The notes below the pieces were generated by a model that worked only from the letters and a program-made list of their open reading frames with translations, made no database searches and was not told where the DNA came from. From NCBI RefSeq assembly GCF_002504165.1, contig NZ_CP021404.1, positions 2,914,001 to 2,978,000 of the forward strand: a DNA stretch of 64,000 bases, given 5' to 3'. Shown here piece by piece: positions 1 through 8,308 of the stretch (position 1 is its first letter; each line of letters begins with the position of its first letter). The translations under genes and the position numbers were made by a program. Source of the stretch: Pacificitalea manganoxidans. GTDB taxonomy: Bacteria; Pseudomonadota; Alphaproteobacteria; Rhodobacterales; Rhodobacteraceae.

Positions 1-543
1 GGAAGGCGTGGTCATCTGCCGACGCTGCACCTCGGACACCCGGCCATGCGGGTACAGGATGAACACATCGACGGCATCGAGCCCGCGAAACGCCTCGATC
101 GCGGCAGAGCCGGTATCGCCGGAGGTCGCGCCGACAATCGTCACCCGGTCGCCGCGCCGCTTCAGCGCCGCCTCGAACAGCTGACCGATCAACTGCATGG
201 CGAAATCCTTGAACGCCAGCGTCGGCCCGTGGAACAGCTCCAGCAGGAAATGGTTCGGGGCCAATTGCTTCAGCGGTGCGCGGGCGACATGGCCGAACTC
301 GGCATAGGCGCGGGCGATGATGCCGCGGAATTCTTCCTCGGCGAAGCTTTCGCCGACATAAGGCCACATCACGCGGAACGCGACCTCCTCATAGGGCAGG
401 CCGGCAAGCGCTGCGATCTCATCCTCGGTCATGGTCGGGATGGTTTCGGGCAGGTAGAGCCCGCCGTCACGGGCAAGCCCGGTCAGCATCGCCTCTTCGA
501 AGGACAGCACCGGGGCTTTGCCGCGGGTCGAGATATAGCGCAT
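1..543 (-). CDS. thrC: Threonine synthase (N-terminal part, runs off the window)
   Basis: PLP-dependent enzyme that converts O-phosphohomoserine to threonine in the cytoplasm. The visible 181 residues start MRYISTRGKAPVLSFEEA and carry the family motif HGPTLAFKDFA, whose lysine binds PLP, then the TSGDTGSAAIEAF phosphate-binding loop. The 3' end of the gene lies to the left of base 1, so the protein is cut only by the window edge. The ATG at 543-541 is 11 bases past the SURF1 stop, so it is the last visible gene of the cta run. This gene order, thrC after surf1, is common in Rhodobacterales. Confidence 0.95.
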   Translation of the reverse strand, partial: MRYISTRGKAPVLSFEEAMLTGLARDGGLYLPETIPTMTEDEIAALAGLPYEEVAFRVMWPYVGESFAEEEFRGIIARAYAEFGHVARAPLKQLAPNHFLLELFHGPTLAFKDFAMQLIGQLFEAALKRRGDRVTIVGATSGDTGSAAIEAFRGLDAVDVFILYPHGRVSEVQRRQMTTPS

Positions 544-554
544 GGGTCGGTCTT

Positions 555-1319
555 TCACTCAGCGTCGGAAGGCGCGGGCGCGGCGGCACCGGGATCGGTG
601 TCGGTACGGCGCCCTGCGGGGATCTGCTTGCGCCGCCTGATACTCCACAGGAAGTAGACTGTCATCCCCGCCCAGACCAGCGCCAGCCCGAACCACTGCA
701 CCGCATAGCCCAAATGATCGTTCGGAATACCTTGCGTGCTGACGGGCAGCGGCGTGACCGTCGCGCTGGCGGGCTCCGCGTGGCGCAGGACCAGCAATGT
801 GGGCTCAGTGCCATAAACCTCGGACAGGGTGGGCACGTCGCGGGCGAACCACAGGCCGCTCTCGTCACGTTCGGGCGTGTATTTGTTCAACTCGTCCGGC
901 CAATGAAGATTGCCGGTGAACGTGCCGGTGATCTCCCCTTCGTCGGGAAGAGGATCGCCAAAGGGCCGCACCCCGCGGTCGATCAGAATGCGCCGCCCGT
1001 CATCGGTGGTCAGCACACCCAGCACACGGTGCACCGCACCGACTTCCTTGACGGAAGCTAGGATCAGGATCGGCTCCGCCCCGATGGTGCCCGTCACCTT
1101 CACCGGCAGGTAGCGGTCACGTTCAGGGTCGAATGTTTCGGGCAAGGGGCGGGGATCGGCGGTGATGCGGGTTTCGATCTCCGTCAGGATCGCCTCTTTC
1201 CATGCAAGCCGCTGCAACTGCCATGTTCCGAGCCATCCGAGCACCACGACCCCGAACACCCCGACGACCAGCGCGATCACGGTGGATAGCAGCGGGGAAC
1301 GGGGCTTGGTGCGGGTCAT
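555..1319 (-). CDS. SURF1 family cytochrome oxidase assembly protein
   Basis: Membrane assembly factor for the heme a/binuclear centre of aa3-type cytochrome c oxidase. The 254-residue protein has the SURF1 layout: an N-terminal membrane helix at about 10-31 ending GWLGTWQLQRLAWK, a periplasmic domain, and a second helix near 203-224 (YAVQWFGLALVWAGMTVYF). It follows ctaE after a 133-base gap that contains a strong hairpin, and precedes thrC by 11 bases. SURF1 proteins help insert heme a into subunit I, which is not encoded in this window. The family call is secure; the exact step is known from homologues only. Confidence 0.93.
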   Translation of the reverse strand: MTRTKPRSPLLSTVIALVVGVFGVVVLGWLGTWQLQRLAWKEAILTEIETRITADPRPLPETFDPERDRYLPVKVTGTIGAEPILILASVKEVGAVHRVLGVLTTDDGRRILIDRGVRPFGDPLPDEGEITGTFTGNLHWPDELNKYTPERDESGLWFARDVPTLSEVYGTEPTLLVLRHAEPASATVTPLPVSTQGIPNDHLGYAVQWFGLALVWAGMTVYFLWSIRRRKQIPAGRRTDTDPGAAAPAPSDAE

Positions 1320-1402
1320 TGGGTTCTCCTTGACGGCGGAAAGATGGGAGGCGGCGGACGGACAAGCCGCCTCGCTTAGGTGATGAAGGTCACCGGAAAC
1401 GC

Positions 1403-1432
1403 CGAAGGCGCGGGATCGCCCCCGCGCCTTCG
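1403..1432 (-). terminator. Strong hairpin between ctaE and surf1, probable attenuator/terminator
   Basis: A perfect 12-bp stem (CGAAGGCGCGGG against CCCGCGCCTTCG) with a 6-base loop lies 21 bases past the ctaE stop. On the minus strand it is followed by GCGTTTCC, so the U-tract is short and termination may be partial, letting surf1-thrC be read at a lower level. Confidence 0.55.
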
Positions 1433-1452
1433 TTTGTCATGCGAGGGTTGGC

Positions 1453-2244
1453 TCAGCCGCCCCAGATGTAGATCGCACCGAACAGGAACAGCCACACCAC
1501 GTCGACAAAGTGCCAATACCAAGCCGCCGCTTCGAAGCCGATATGCTTCTCGGGCGTAAAGTCGCCCCGCAGCGCCCGCAGCCAGCACACGAACAAGAAG
1601 ATCGTGCCGATGACCACATGCGCCCCGTGGAAGCCCGTCGCCATAAAGAAGTTGGCGCCGTAGATATTGCCCGAGAAGCCAAATGCGGCGTGGGTGTATT
1701 CGTAGGCCTGGAAGAAGGTGAAGATCGCGCCCAGCACAACGGCGAGGATCAGACCGTTCTTCAGATCCTTGCGGTTGTTTTCGTGGACCAGCGCGTGGTG
1801 CGCCCAGGTCACGGCACAGCCGGAACACAGCAGGATCAGCGTGTTGATCAACGGCAAGTGCCACGGATCGAAGGTTTCGATCGACGGCGGCGGCCACATG
1901 CCTTCGGAGAAAGTCTCCATCGGGTAAAGCGCGTGCTTGAAGAAGCTCCAGAACCACGCGGCAAAGAACATGACTTCGGACATGATGAACATGATGAAGC
2001 CGTAGCGCAGGCCGATCCGCACCACGGGGGTGTGATCGCCAGCGGCGCTTTCCTCGACCACGTCGGACCACCACGCGAACATCACGTAGAGGACCAGCGC
2101 AAGGCCGATCAGGAACATCCAAGGCCCATTGGCCTGGAACCACATCACGGCCCCGAAGAGCATGACAAACGCCCCGACCGAAGCCAGGAACGGCCAGATC
2201 GACGGGTTGATGATGTGGTAGTCGTGGTTTTTCTCGTGCGCCAT
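1453..2244 (-). CDS. ctaE: Cytochrome c oxidase subunit III
   Basis: Integral membrane core subunit of the aa3 cytochrome c oxidase. The 263 residues match the usual length and are mostly membrane helices. Family segments are clear: [14 protein letters not shown] near the start, [21 protein letters not shown] with the conserved glutamate, [10 protein letters not shown], and a C-terminal [14 protein letters not shown]. It stands between ctaG (25 bases upstream) and a hairpin then surf1. Subunit III stabilises the catalytic subunit and supports proton uptake. Confidence 0.97.
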   Translation of the reverse strand: MAHEKNHDYHIINPSIWPFLASVGAFVMLFGAVMWFQANGPWMFLIGLALVLYVMFAWWSDVVEESAAGDHTPVVRIGLRYGFIMFIMSEVMFFAAWFWSFFKHALYPMETFSEGMWPPPSIETFDPWHLPLINTLILLCSGCAVTWAHHALVHENNRKDLKNGLILAVVLGAIFTFFQAYEYTHAAFGFSGNIYGANFFMATGFHGAHVVIGTIFLFVCWLRALRGDFTPEKHIGFEAAAWYWHFVDVVWLFLFGAIYIWGG

Positions 2245-2269
2245 CGGACGTCCCTCGGCTCCGCTTCTT

Positions 2270-2884
2270 TTAGTTCACATCGGTTTCCGCTTGCGCGGAA
2301 GGGGTCTGGTCGAGCGCCGCCTGATCCTGCGGGTCGGCTTGCGCCGCAGGGCCGGATTCGGATGGCTCGGTCTCGTAGAACGTATAGGACAGGGTGATTG
2401 CCTTTGTATACTTGGCATCCCGGTCATCGACGATTTCGGGGTCAACATAGAAGGTCACGGGCATCTGCACCCGCTCCCCCGGCTGCAACGTCTGCTCGGT
2501 AAAGCAGAAGCAGTCGATTTTCGCAAAGAAGCCGCCCGCGATGTAGGGGGCGACATTGTAGGTCGCGCTGCCCGTGATCACCCGGTCGGTCGGGTTATAC
2601 GCCTCGTAGAAGGCAAGGCCCGTCTCCCCGATGCGAATGCGCATCTCGCGCTGCACCGGTTTGAACTCCCACGGCATCTCACGGTCCGTATTGGCATCGA
2701 AGCGCACCAGCATCTCACGGTCGAGCACGCGATCAGCGCCCTCCTCGGCCACGGCGGTTGTGCCGCCAAAGCCCGTGACCTGACAAAACCAGCTGTAGAA
2801 CGGCACCGCCGCCCACGCAAAGCCCGCCATCATCACCACGACGCCAACAAGGCCGAGTGCGGTTTTCTGGGGTGTCAGCTTCAT
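2270..2884 (-). CDS. ctaG: Cytochrome c oxidase copper chaperone CtaG/Cox11
   Basis: Delivers copper to the CuB site of cytochrome oxidase subunit I. The 204-residue protein has one N-terminal membrane helix (about 9-30), a conserved cysteine at 34 ([11 protein letters not shown]) and the copper-binding pair C125 and C127 in DCFCFTEQ, followed by a periplasmic immunoglobulin-like domain. The start overlaps the stop of the upstream small ORF by 4 bases (ATGA), indicating translational coupling. The acidic, alanine-rich tail after about residue 180 is not part of the conserved domain. Confidence 0.96.
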   Translation of the reverse strand: MKLTPQKTALGLVGVVVMMAGFAWAAVPFYSWFCQVTGFGGTTAVAEEGADRVLDREMLVRFDANTDREMPWEFKPVQREMRIRIGETGLAFYEAYNPTDRVITGSATYNVAPYIAGGFFAKIDCFCFTEQTLQPGERVQMPVTFYVDPEIVDDRDAKYTKAITLSYTFYETEPSESGPAAQADPQDQAALDQTPSAQAETDVN

Positions 2885-3078
2885 TGGCCAGCCTCCGGTT
2901 GAGTAACGGGTGCAGTGCCCCCCTGCTCCAACTGGTTGCGGGGCGGTTCGAAATCGCCTCGGGTGACCTTGACCACCGTCAGGCCAAACACGATCGCAAT
3001 GAACACGGCCAGCAGAACGCCGACGCCAATATTGCGTCCGCGCCGCCGTTTGTGCAGCTCATGCTCTGCCTGAATCAT
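2881..3078 (-). CDS. Small single-helix protein of the cta operon
   Basis: A 65-residue protein beginning [18 protein letters not shown]: a short positively charged cytoplasmic stretch, one membrane helix at about 18-37, then a polar tail ending in GQ. It sits between ctaB and ctaG, with its stop overlapping the ctaG start by 4 bases and its start overlapping the ctaB stop by 4 bases, so the three genes appear translationally coupled. A similarly placed small ORF is known in the Paracoccus cta cluster. Its role is unproven; an accessory role in oxidase assembly is an inference from position. A longer reading of the frame would run into ctaB and is unlikely. Confidence 0.8.
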   Translation of the reverse strand: MIQAEHELHKRRRGRNIGVGVLLAVFIAIVFGLTVVKVTRGDFEPPRNQLEQGGTAPVTQPEAGQ

Positions 3079-4025
3079 GCCCAGCCTCCCCACAGGCCAA
3101 GCCCGCGCAGGGTGGCGTCGCCCAGAAGCGCGCCGAAATGCAGGAACAGATAGATCAGCGACAGTCGGAAAAACTTCTTCTCGACCGCGTAGCCATCGGC
3201 TTCGGCCGAGCCGGTGTCCCGCCCGCGGATGCGCCAAGCCCCCAGCAGGAAAAGCGCGTTCAGCACCAGCGCGGCGATCAGATAGACCGGCCCGCCGATG
3301 GAGGTAAAGCCAAGCCCGACCGCCAGCACCGACAGGATCACGGTGTAGCCAAAAATCTGCCGCCGGGTGGCGTCATGTCCGTGGGTCACGGTCAGCATCG
3401 GCACGCCCGCATCGGCGTAATCGCTCTTCATGAAGAGGGCCAGCGCCCAGAAATGCGGCGGCGTCCACAGGAAGATCAGCGCAAACATCAACACCGATTC
3501 GACACTGACCCCGCCCGTGGCGACAGCCCAGCCGACCATCGGAGGAAACGCGCCCGCCGCACCGCCGATGACGATGTTCTGCGGGGTCGAGCGTTTCAGC
3601 CACATCGTGTAGATGACGGCATAGAAGAAGATGGTGAAGGCCAGCAACGCCGCAGCAAACAGGTTCGCGGCGAGCGCCAGCATGATGACCGACAGCACCG
3701 AAATCGCGATCCCGAGGCCCAGCGCCTCCCCCGGTGCGACCTTGCCCGAGGGCACCGGACGCGATGCCGTGCGCCGCATGATCTGGTCGATATCCGCGTC
3801 CCACCACATGTTCAGCGCGCCGGAGGCCCCAGCCCCCAACGCAATGAACAAGATCGAGGCAAAGCCCACCATCGGATGCACCTGCACGGGCGCGACCAGC
3901 AGGCCCACCAGCGCGGTAAAGACGACCAGCGACATCACCCGCGGCTTGAACAGGCGCACATAGTCGCCAAAGCCGGGTTCGGCAGGGTCTTGGATCATCG
4001 TGTGGTCAAGTCCGGTATCGCTCAT
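3075..4025 (-). CDS. ctaB: Protoheme IX farnesyltransferase (heme O synthase)
   Basis: Attaches farnesyl to heme b to make heme O, the precursor of heme A for aa3 oxidase. The ATG at 4025 gives 316 residues ([10 protein letters not shown]), the normal size; a longer in-frame reading adds an arginine-rich stretch without homology. UbiA-type prenyltransferase features are visible: about nine membrane helices, the Asp-rich loop [15 protein letters not shown] (N72, D76, D80) and a second loop around [17 protein letters not shown]. It follows ctaC after 185 bases in which no gene is evident. Confidence 0.96.
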   Translation of the reverse strand: MSDTGLDHTMIQDPAEPGFGDYVRLFKPRVMSLVVFTALVGLLVAPVQVHPMVGFASILFIALGAGASGALNMWWDADIDQIMRRTASRPVPSGKVAPGEALGLGIAISVLSVIMLALAANLFAAALLAFTIFFYAVIYTMWLKRSTPQNIVIGGAAGAFPPMVGWAVATGGVSVESVLMFALIFLWTPPHFWALALFMKSDYADAGVPMLTVTHGHDATRRQIFGYTVILSVLAVGLGFTSIGGPVYLIAALVLNALFLLGAWRIRGRDTGSAEADGYAVEKKFFRLSLIYLFLHFGALLGDATLRGLGLWGGWA

Positions 4026-4210
4026 GTCAGCTCCGGTTCCCTTGCTGCGGTGGCACCCCGGACGCGCGCTGCATTTGCGGCGCGGGCGGTCGGGACGCAC
4101 GGCCCGGCTGGGTGGCGTCGGGGAGACCGCGATGCGCCACAGGCACCGCGGTCTCCATCATTTCGCACATCGCGGGCGGCGGGCCGTTCGGCCTGCGCCC
4201 CGGCGGTGGA

Positions 4211-5134
4211 TCACTCCGCGATGCGGGCGACAGGCTTCTGGCGCGGCGTGCCGCCATAGGTTTCGATCGCACCGTCAAGCCAAGCTTCGTATTCCGCCTG
4301 CGGCACGGCCTTTACCGTGATGGGCATATACGCATGCGCGATGCCGCACAGTTCGGAACACTGGCCGAAATAGATGCCCGGCTGGTCAACTTCGAACCAC
4401 AGTTCAGCGACGCGGCCCGGCACGCCGTCCTGCTTCACGCCAAAGGCGGGCACGGTCCACGAATGGATCACGTCGGCACCGGTGACCTGAACCACCACGG
4501 TCTGCCCCACGGGCACGACCATCGCGGTATCGGTGGCCAGCAGGAATTCGTCGCGGGAATAGCCGGCGTCCTGCAACTGCGCCTCGACCTCGGCGGTCAG
4601 GGTGTAGTCGCCGCCCGTCGCCGGAGAGCCGATCATGTAGCTGTCGAAAGCCAGATCATGCTCGGGGTATTCATACCCCCAATACCACTGGTAGCCGGTG
4701 GCCTTCACGACCACATCGCCTTCGGGGATTTCCTGCTGGTTGAACAGAACCGGCAGCGAAAACGCCCCGATGAAGATCAAGATCAGGATCGGCACCACCG
4801 TCCACGCGATTTCCAACGGGGAGTTATGGGTGAACTTCGCCGGGGTCGGGTTCGACCGGCTGTTGAAGCGCAAAATGACATAAGCCAGCAGACCGACCAC
4901 AAAGACGGTGATGACCGCGATGATCAGCAAAACCATCCCGTCGAGCCAATGCACGTCGGACGCGATGCCGGTCGCCGCCGGCTGGAAGCCGATGCCGTGG
5001 GGCTTCGGGCGGCCGATGATTTCCAGATCACCAACGACATTGGTGTCCTGCGCAAAAGCCGCACCGGCAAAAAGGCTGCCGGTGAGGGCGAAGGTTGCGG
5101 CCCGCAGGCCGGTACGCAGCTTGGTCAAACCCAT
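4211..5134 (-). CDS. ctaC: Cytochrome c oxidase subunit II
   Basis: Takes electrons from cytochrome c through the CuA centre. The 307-residue precursor has a signal peptide ending FAGAAFA (about residue 28), two membrane helices near 64-88 and 110-130, and a periplasmic cupredoxin domain. All CuA ligands are present: H224, C259, E261, C263, H267 and M270 (motif [13 protein letters not shown]). The aromatic patch [10 protein letters not shown] is also there. It is the first gene of the minus-strand cta run and lies divergent to tldD, with about 246 bases of shared upstream DNA. Confidence 0.97.
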   Translation of the reverse strand: MGLTKLRTGLRAATFALTGSLFAGAAFAQDTNVVGDLEIIGRPKPHGIGFQPAATGIASDVHWLDGMVLLIIAVITVFVVGLLAYVILRFNSRSNPTPAKFTHNSPLEIAWTVVPILILIFIGAFSLPVLFNQQEIPEGDVVVKATGYQWYWGYEYPEHDLAFDSYMIGSPATGGDYTLTAEVEAQLQDAGYSRDEFLLATDTAMVVPVGQTVVVQVTGADVIHSWTVPAFGVKQDGVPGRVAELWFEVDQPGIYFGQCSELCGIAHAYMPITVKAVPQAEYEAWLDGAIETYGGTPRQKPVARIAE

Positions 5135-5248
5135 CTTCTATCCTGTTCGCGATGCAGCAGCGGGGCTGCGGGGCGCAAGGCCCCCGTTGAGGACCCGATC
5201 GGAGCGGATACACCCGCCCCGGCCCGTGACCCGTTGTGTCCTGCGCGC

Positions 5249-5277
5249 TTAAAACCATATTAGACCCCACCGGACAA
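5249..5277 (-). promoter_or_regulatory. Possible sigma70-type promoter of the cta operon
   Basis: Reading the minus strand there is TTGTCC, a 17-base spacer and TTTTAA, about 115 bases before the ctaC start. The spacing is ideal and the -35 is fair, but the -10 is a poor match, so this is only a candidate. Confidence 0.35.
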
Positions 5278-5380
5278 GCGCATCTCTTGCGTCATTCAGC
5301 CGCGAGAGCCCGGCCACAGACCCGTCCACGTCCGGTGGCAACATGCGGGACACCGTCCCGCCCACGCTTCAGGAGGTTCC

Positions 5381-6802
5381 ATGAGCACAGCGTTTCGCCC
5401 CTTCGAGACCCGGATCGACGAAGCCACCGCGCTCGCCCGGCTGCGCGCGGCGACCGATGGGGCGGAGGATGGCGAATTGTTTCTGGAACGCCGCCGCTCC
5501 GAGGTTCTGGTGTTCGATGACGGCCGCATCCGCAACGCCAGCTACGATGCGTCCGAGGGATTCGGCCTGCGCGCGGTAAAAGGTGAAACCGCAGGTTACG
5601 CGCATTCGACCGAAATCAGCGAAGCGGCGATCGCGCGGGCTTCTGAAACCGCGCGGCTGGCGGTGGGCGACGGCGGCGGCGTGCTGGCGGAGGGCCCCGC
5701 CCCCACCAACCGCAAGCTTTACGGTGACGAAGATCCCATCGCGGGCGCCGCTTTTGCGGTGAAGGTCGACACGCTGCGCGAGATCGACGCTTTCGCCCGC
5801 GGGCTCGATGCCCGTGTGGTGCAGGTTTCGGCCACGCTGGCGGCGTCGCTGCAGGAGGTGGAAATCCTGCGCCCCGACGGGCTGCGCGTGTCCGATGTGC
5901 GCCCGATGGCGCGGCTCAACGTCTCGCTCATCGTCGAACAAAATGGCCGGCGCGAACAGGGCGGCATGGGCGGCGGCGGACGGTTCGGGCTCGACGGGCT
6001 CATCGATCCCGCCCATTGGCAGGGTGTCACCCGCGAAGCGCTGCGCATCGCGCTGGTCAATCTGGAGGCGGAGCCCGCGCCTGCCGGGGTGATGGATGTC
6101 GTGCTTGGCCCCGGCTGGCCCGGTATTCTGCTGCACGAGGCGGTGGGACACGGGCTTGAAGGTGACTTCAACCGCAAGAAATCTTCGGCCTTTGCCGGGC
6201 TGATGGGGCAGCAGGTCGCGGCCAAAGGAGTGACCGTGCTGGATGACGGCACCCTGCCCGACCGGCGCGGCTCGATCACCGTGGATGACGAAGGCACGCC
6301 CTCGGCCCGCAACGTGCTGATCGAGGATGGCCGTCTGGTGGGTTACATGCAGGACCGGCAGAACGCCCGGTTGATGGGCGTCGCCCCCACAGGCAACGGC
6401 CGCCGCGAAAGCTACGCCCATATCCCGATGCCGCGCATGACCAACACCTATATGCTGGGCGGTGACAGCGATCCGGTGGATATCCTTGCCGGGCTGAAGG
6501 ACGGGATCTACGCCGTAGGCTTTGGCGGCGGGCAGGTCGACATCACCAACGGTAAGTTCGTGTTCTCCTGCACCGAAGCCTACCGGGTGAAGCATGGTCA
6601 GGTCGGAGCGCCGGTGAAGGGCGCGACGCTGATCGGCGACGGGGCCACGGCCTTGCAGCAGATCCGCGCGATCGGCAACGACATGGCGCTTGATCCCGGC
6701 ATCGGCAATTGCGGCAAGGCCGGGCAGTGGGTGCCCGTCGGCGTGGGCCAGCCTTCGCTGATGATTGGCGGGCTGACGGTGGGCGGCGCGCAGACCGGCT
6801 GA
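5381..6802 (+). CDS. tldD: Metalloprotease TldD
   Basis: Zinc protease subunit of the TldD/TldE (PmbA) complex that trims unfolded peptides; homologues mature ribosomally made peptides and process antitoxins. The 473-residue length is normal. The zinc motif HEAVGHGLEGD places H252, E253 and H257, and a later cysteine in VFSCTEAY is the usual third ligand. The C-terminal glycine-rich segment GQPSLMIGGLTVGGAQ is typical. The start ATG has the strong site AGGAGG eight bases upstream. No pmbA partner lies in this window. A terminator follows at 6836. Confidence 0.95.
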   Translation: MSTAFRPFETRIDEATALARLRAATDGAEDGELFLERRRSEVLVFDDGRIRNASYDASEGFGLRAVKGETAGYAHSTEISEAAIARASETARLAVGDGGGVLAEGPAPTNRKLYGDEDPIAGAAFAVKVDTLREIDAFARGLDARVVQVSATLAASLQEVEILRPDGLRVSDVRPMARLNVSLIVEQNGRREQGGMGGGGRFGLDGLIDPAHWQGVTREALRIALVNLEAEPAPAGVMDVVLGPGWPGILLHEAVGHGLEGDFNRKKSSAFAGLMGQQVAAKGVTVLDDGTLPDRRGSITVDDEGTPSARNVLIEDGRLVGYMQDRQNARLMGVAPTGNGRRESYAHIPMPRMTNTYMLGGDSDPVDILAGLKDGIYAVGFGGGQVDITNGKFVFSCTEAYRVKHGQVGAPVKGATLIGDGATALQQIRAIGNDMALDPGIGNCGKAGQWVPVGVGQPSLMIGGLTVGGAQTG

Positions 6803-6835
6803 CCCGCCCACTGCATCCTGCCTGCCAGACAAAAG

Positions 6836-6860
6836 GCGCGGCCCGAGGGTCGCGCTTTTT
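6836..6860 (+). terminator. Rho-independent terminator after tldD
   Basis: GCGCGGCCC and GGGTCGCGC form a stem with one G-U pair and a CGAG loop, directly followed by TTTTT. It is 34 bases after the tldD stop. Confidence 0.8.
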
Positions 6861-6915
6861 CCGTTTAGAGGGTCGAAATCTTTACCTGCCATTAACCGAT
6901 TCAACAGTAGCTCTG

Positions 6916-8163
6916 ATGGGGCAAGAGATGGAGCGGACCGGCGTGGACTTGTTTTCTTCCCCACCCCCCCTCGCACCACCCACCACGGAAGAGCAATTGT
7001 TGGACTGGCTCTGTCTCTTGCGCTCTCGCCGGGTCGGCCCGGCAAGTTTCCGGCGGCTGATGACCGCTCATGACGGCAGCGCCGCCGCCGCGCTCGACGC
7101 CCTTCCCGCTATCGCCGCGGCAAGCGGCACCGCCGATTACCGTCCCTGCCCCCGCGATCAGGCCCACATGGAATTGCGGGCAGGACGCCGCGCGGGCGCG
7201 CGGCTGATCGCCCTAGGCGCGCCATGCTACCCCCCTCTGTTGGCAGAACTGGACGACGCGCCGCCGCTGCTATGGGCGCTGGGTGCGTTGGGCCAAGGCG
7301 CCCTTTGCGGGCAGCCTGACGCCCCTGCCGCCCGGCTTCTGACCACGCCCGGCATCGCCCTGATCGGCGCGCGCAATGCCTCGAGCCTTGGGTTGCGGAT
7401 GGCCGGGCTTTTGGCGCGCGATTTGGGTCGGGCGGGGGTGCCGGTCGTGTCGGGGCTGGCCCGCGGCATTGATGCCAGCGCGCATCGCGCAGCGTTGGAG
7501 GCGGGCACCGTCGCCGTGATCGCGGGCGGGATCGATACGGTTTATCCGCGCGAAAACGCTGCACTCAGCGCCGATATCGTCCGCACCGGAGTGATTCTGT
7601 CGGAGATGCCACCGGGCACCCAGCCCCGCGCCCGCCACTTCCCCCGCCGTAACCGGATCGTGTCAGGACTGGTGCGGGCGGTCGTGGTGGTGGAGGCCGC
7701 CGCGCGATCAGGGTCGCTCATGACGGCGCGCATCGCACTGGATCAGGGGCGCGAGGTGCTGGCCGTTCCGGGCCATCCGCTCGACCCGCGCGCGGCCGGA
7801 ACAAATATGCTGCTGCGGGATGGCGCACGGCTGGTGCGCTCTGCCGCCGATGTGCTGGATGCGCTCGACCTGCCCGCCGCCGCTCAACCTGCACCGCGCC
7901 GCGCGGTGTCGAAGCCGCCAGCCACGCCTGCGCCCTACGGGCGATCCGCGCCGCCCCGCGCCGAAGCCGCTCTGCCACCGCGACTGGGCGCGGGCCTGCG
8001 GCAGCGGATCAGCGCGCTGATTGGCGCCACCCCGTTGCCCGAAGCGCAGCTCTTTGCGCAGGTTCCCGATACCCCTGCCGCCCAGCTTGTCGCGACGCTG
8101 CAAGAGATGGAGATCGACGGCGAGGTTCAGCGTCTACCGGGCGGCTATCTGAGCCGCGAATAA
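6916..8163 (+). CDS. dprA: DNA-processing protein DprA
   Basis: Loads RecA on incoming single-stranded DNA during natural transformation. From ATG 6916 the protein has 415 residues; a longer frame from an upstream TTG would cross the tldD terminator and was not used. Layout: an N-terminal helical region (about 25-65), the Rossmann-like core with IALIGARNAS (148-157), VSGLARGIDASAHRAAL (178-194), GIDTVYPREN, HFPRRNRIVSGL and RSGSLMTARIAL, then a proline- and alanine-rich linker and a C-terminal winged helix (about 350-415). No other competence gene is seen nearby. Rhodobacterales with gene-transfer agents also need DprA for uptake, which may be its role here. Confidence 0.94.
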   Translation: MGQEMERTGVDLFSSPPPLAPPTTEEQLLDWLCLLRSRRVGPASFRRLMTAHDGSAAAALDALPAIAAASGTADYRPCPRDQAHMELRAGRRAGARLIALGAPCYPPLLAELDDAPPLLWALGALGQGALCGQPDAPAARLLTTPGIALIGARNASSLGLRMAGLLARDLGRAGVPVVSGLARGIDASAHRAALEAGTVAVIAGGIDTVYPRENAALSADIVRTGVILSEMPPGTQPRARHFPRRNRIVSGLVRAVVVVEAAARSGSLMTARIALDQGREVLAVPGHPLDPRAAGTNMLLRDGARLVRSAADVLDALDLPAAAQPAPRRAVSKPPATPAPYGRSAPPRAEAALPPRLGAGLRQRISALIGATPLPEAQLFAQVPDTPAAQLVATLQEMEIDGEVQRLPGGYLSRE

Positions 8164-8308
8164 CACCGCCTACCCCGCGTCGCAGCGCCGCGACCCACGC
8201 CCCGCCGCCTCGGCGCAAAGGCTACCGCGCATTGACAATCCCCGCCCCGCCCCCACATGTGCGCCGCCAAGAGCAGCCATGAGCAGATCGCGTTCCGAAA
8301 GGGGTCCC

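Noticed and set aside
5369-7045. 558-codon open frame antisense to tldD and dprA
   Set aside because: Shadow of two certain genes; no signal, motif or ribosome site.
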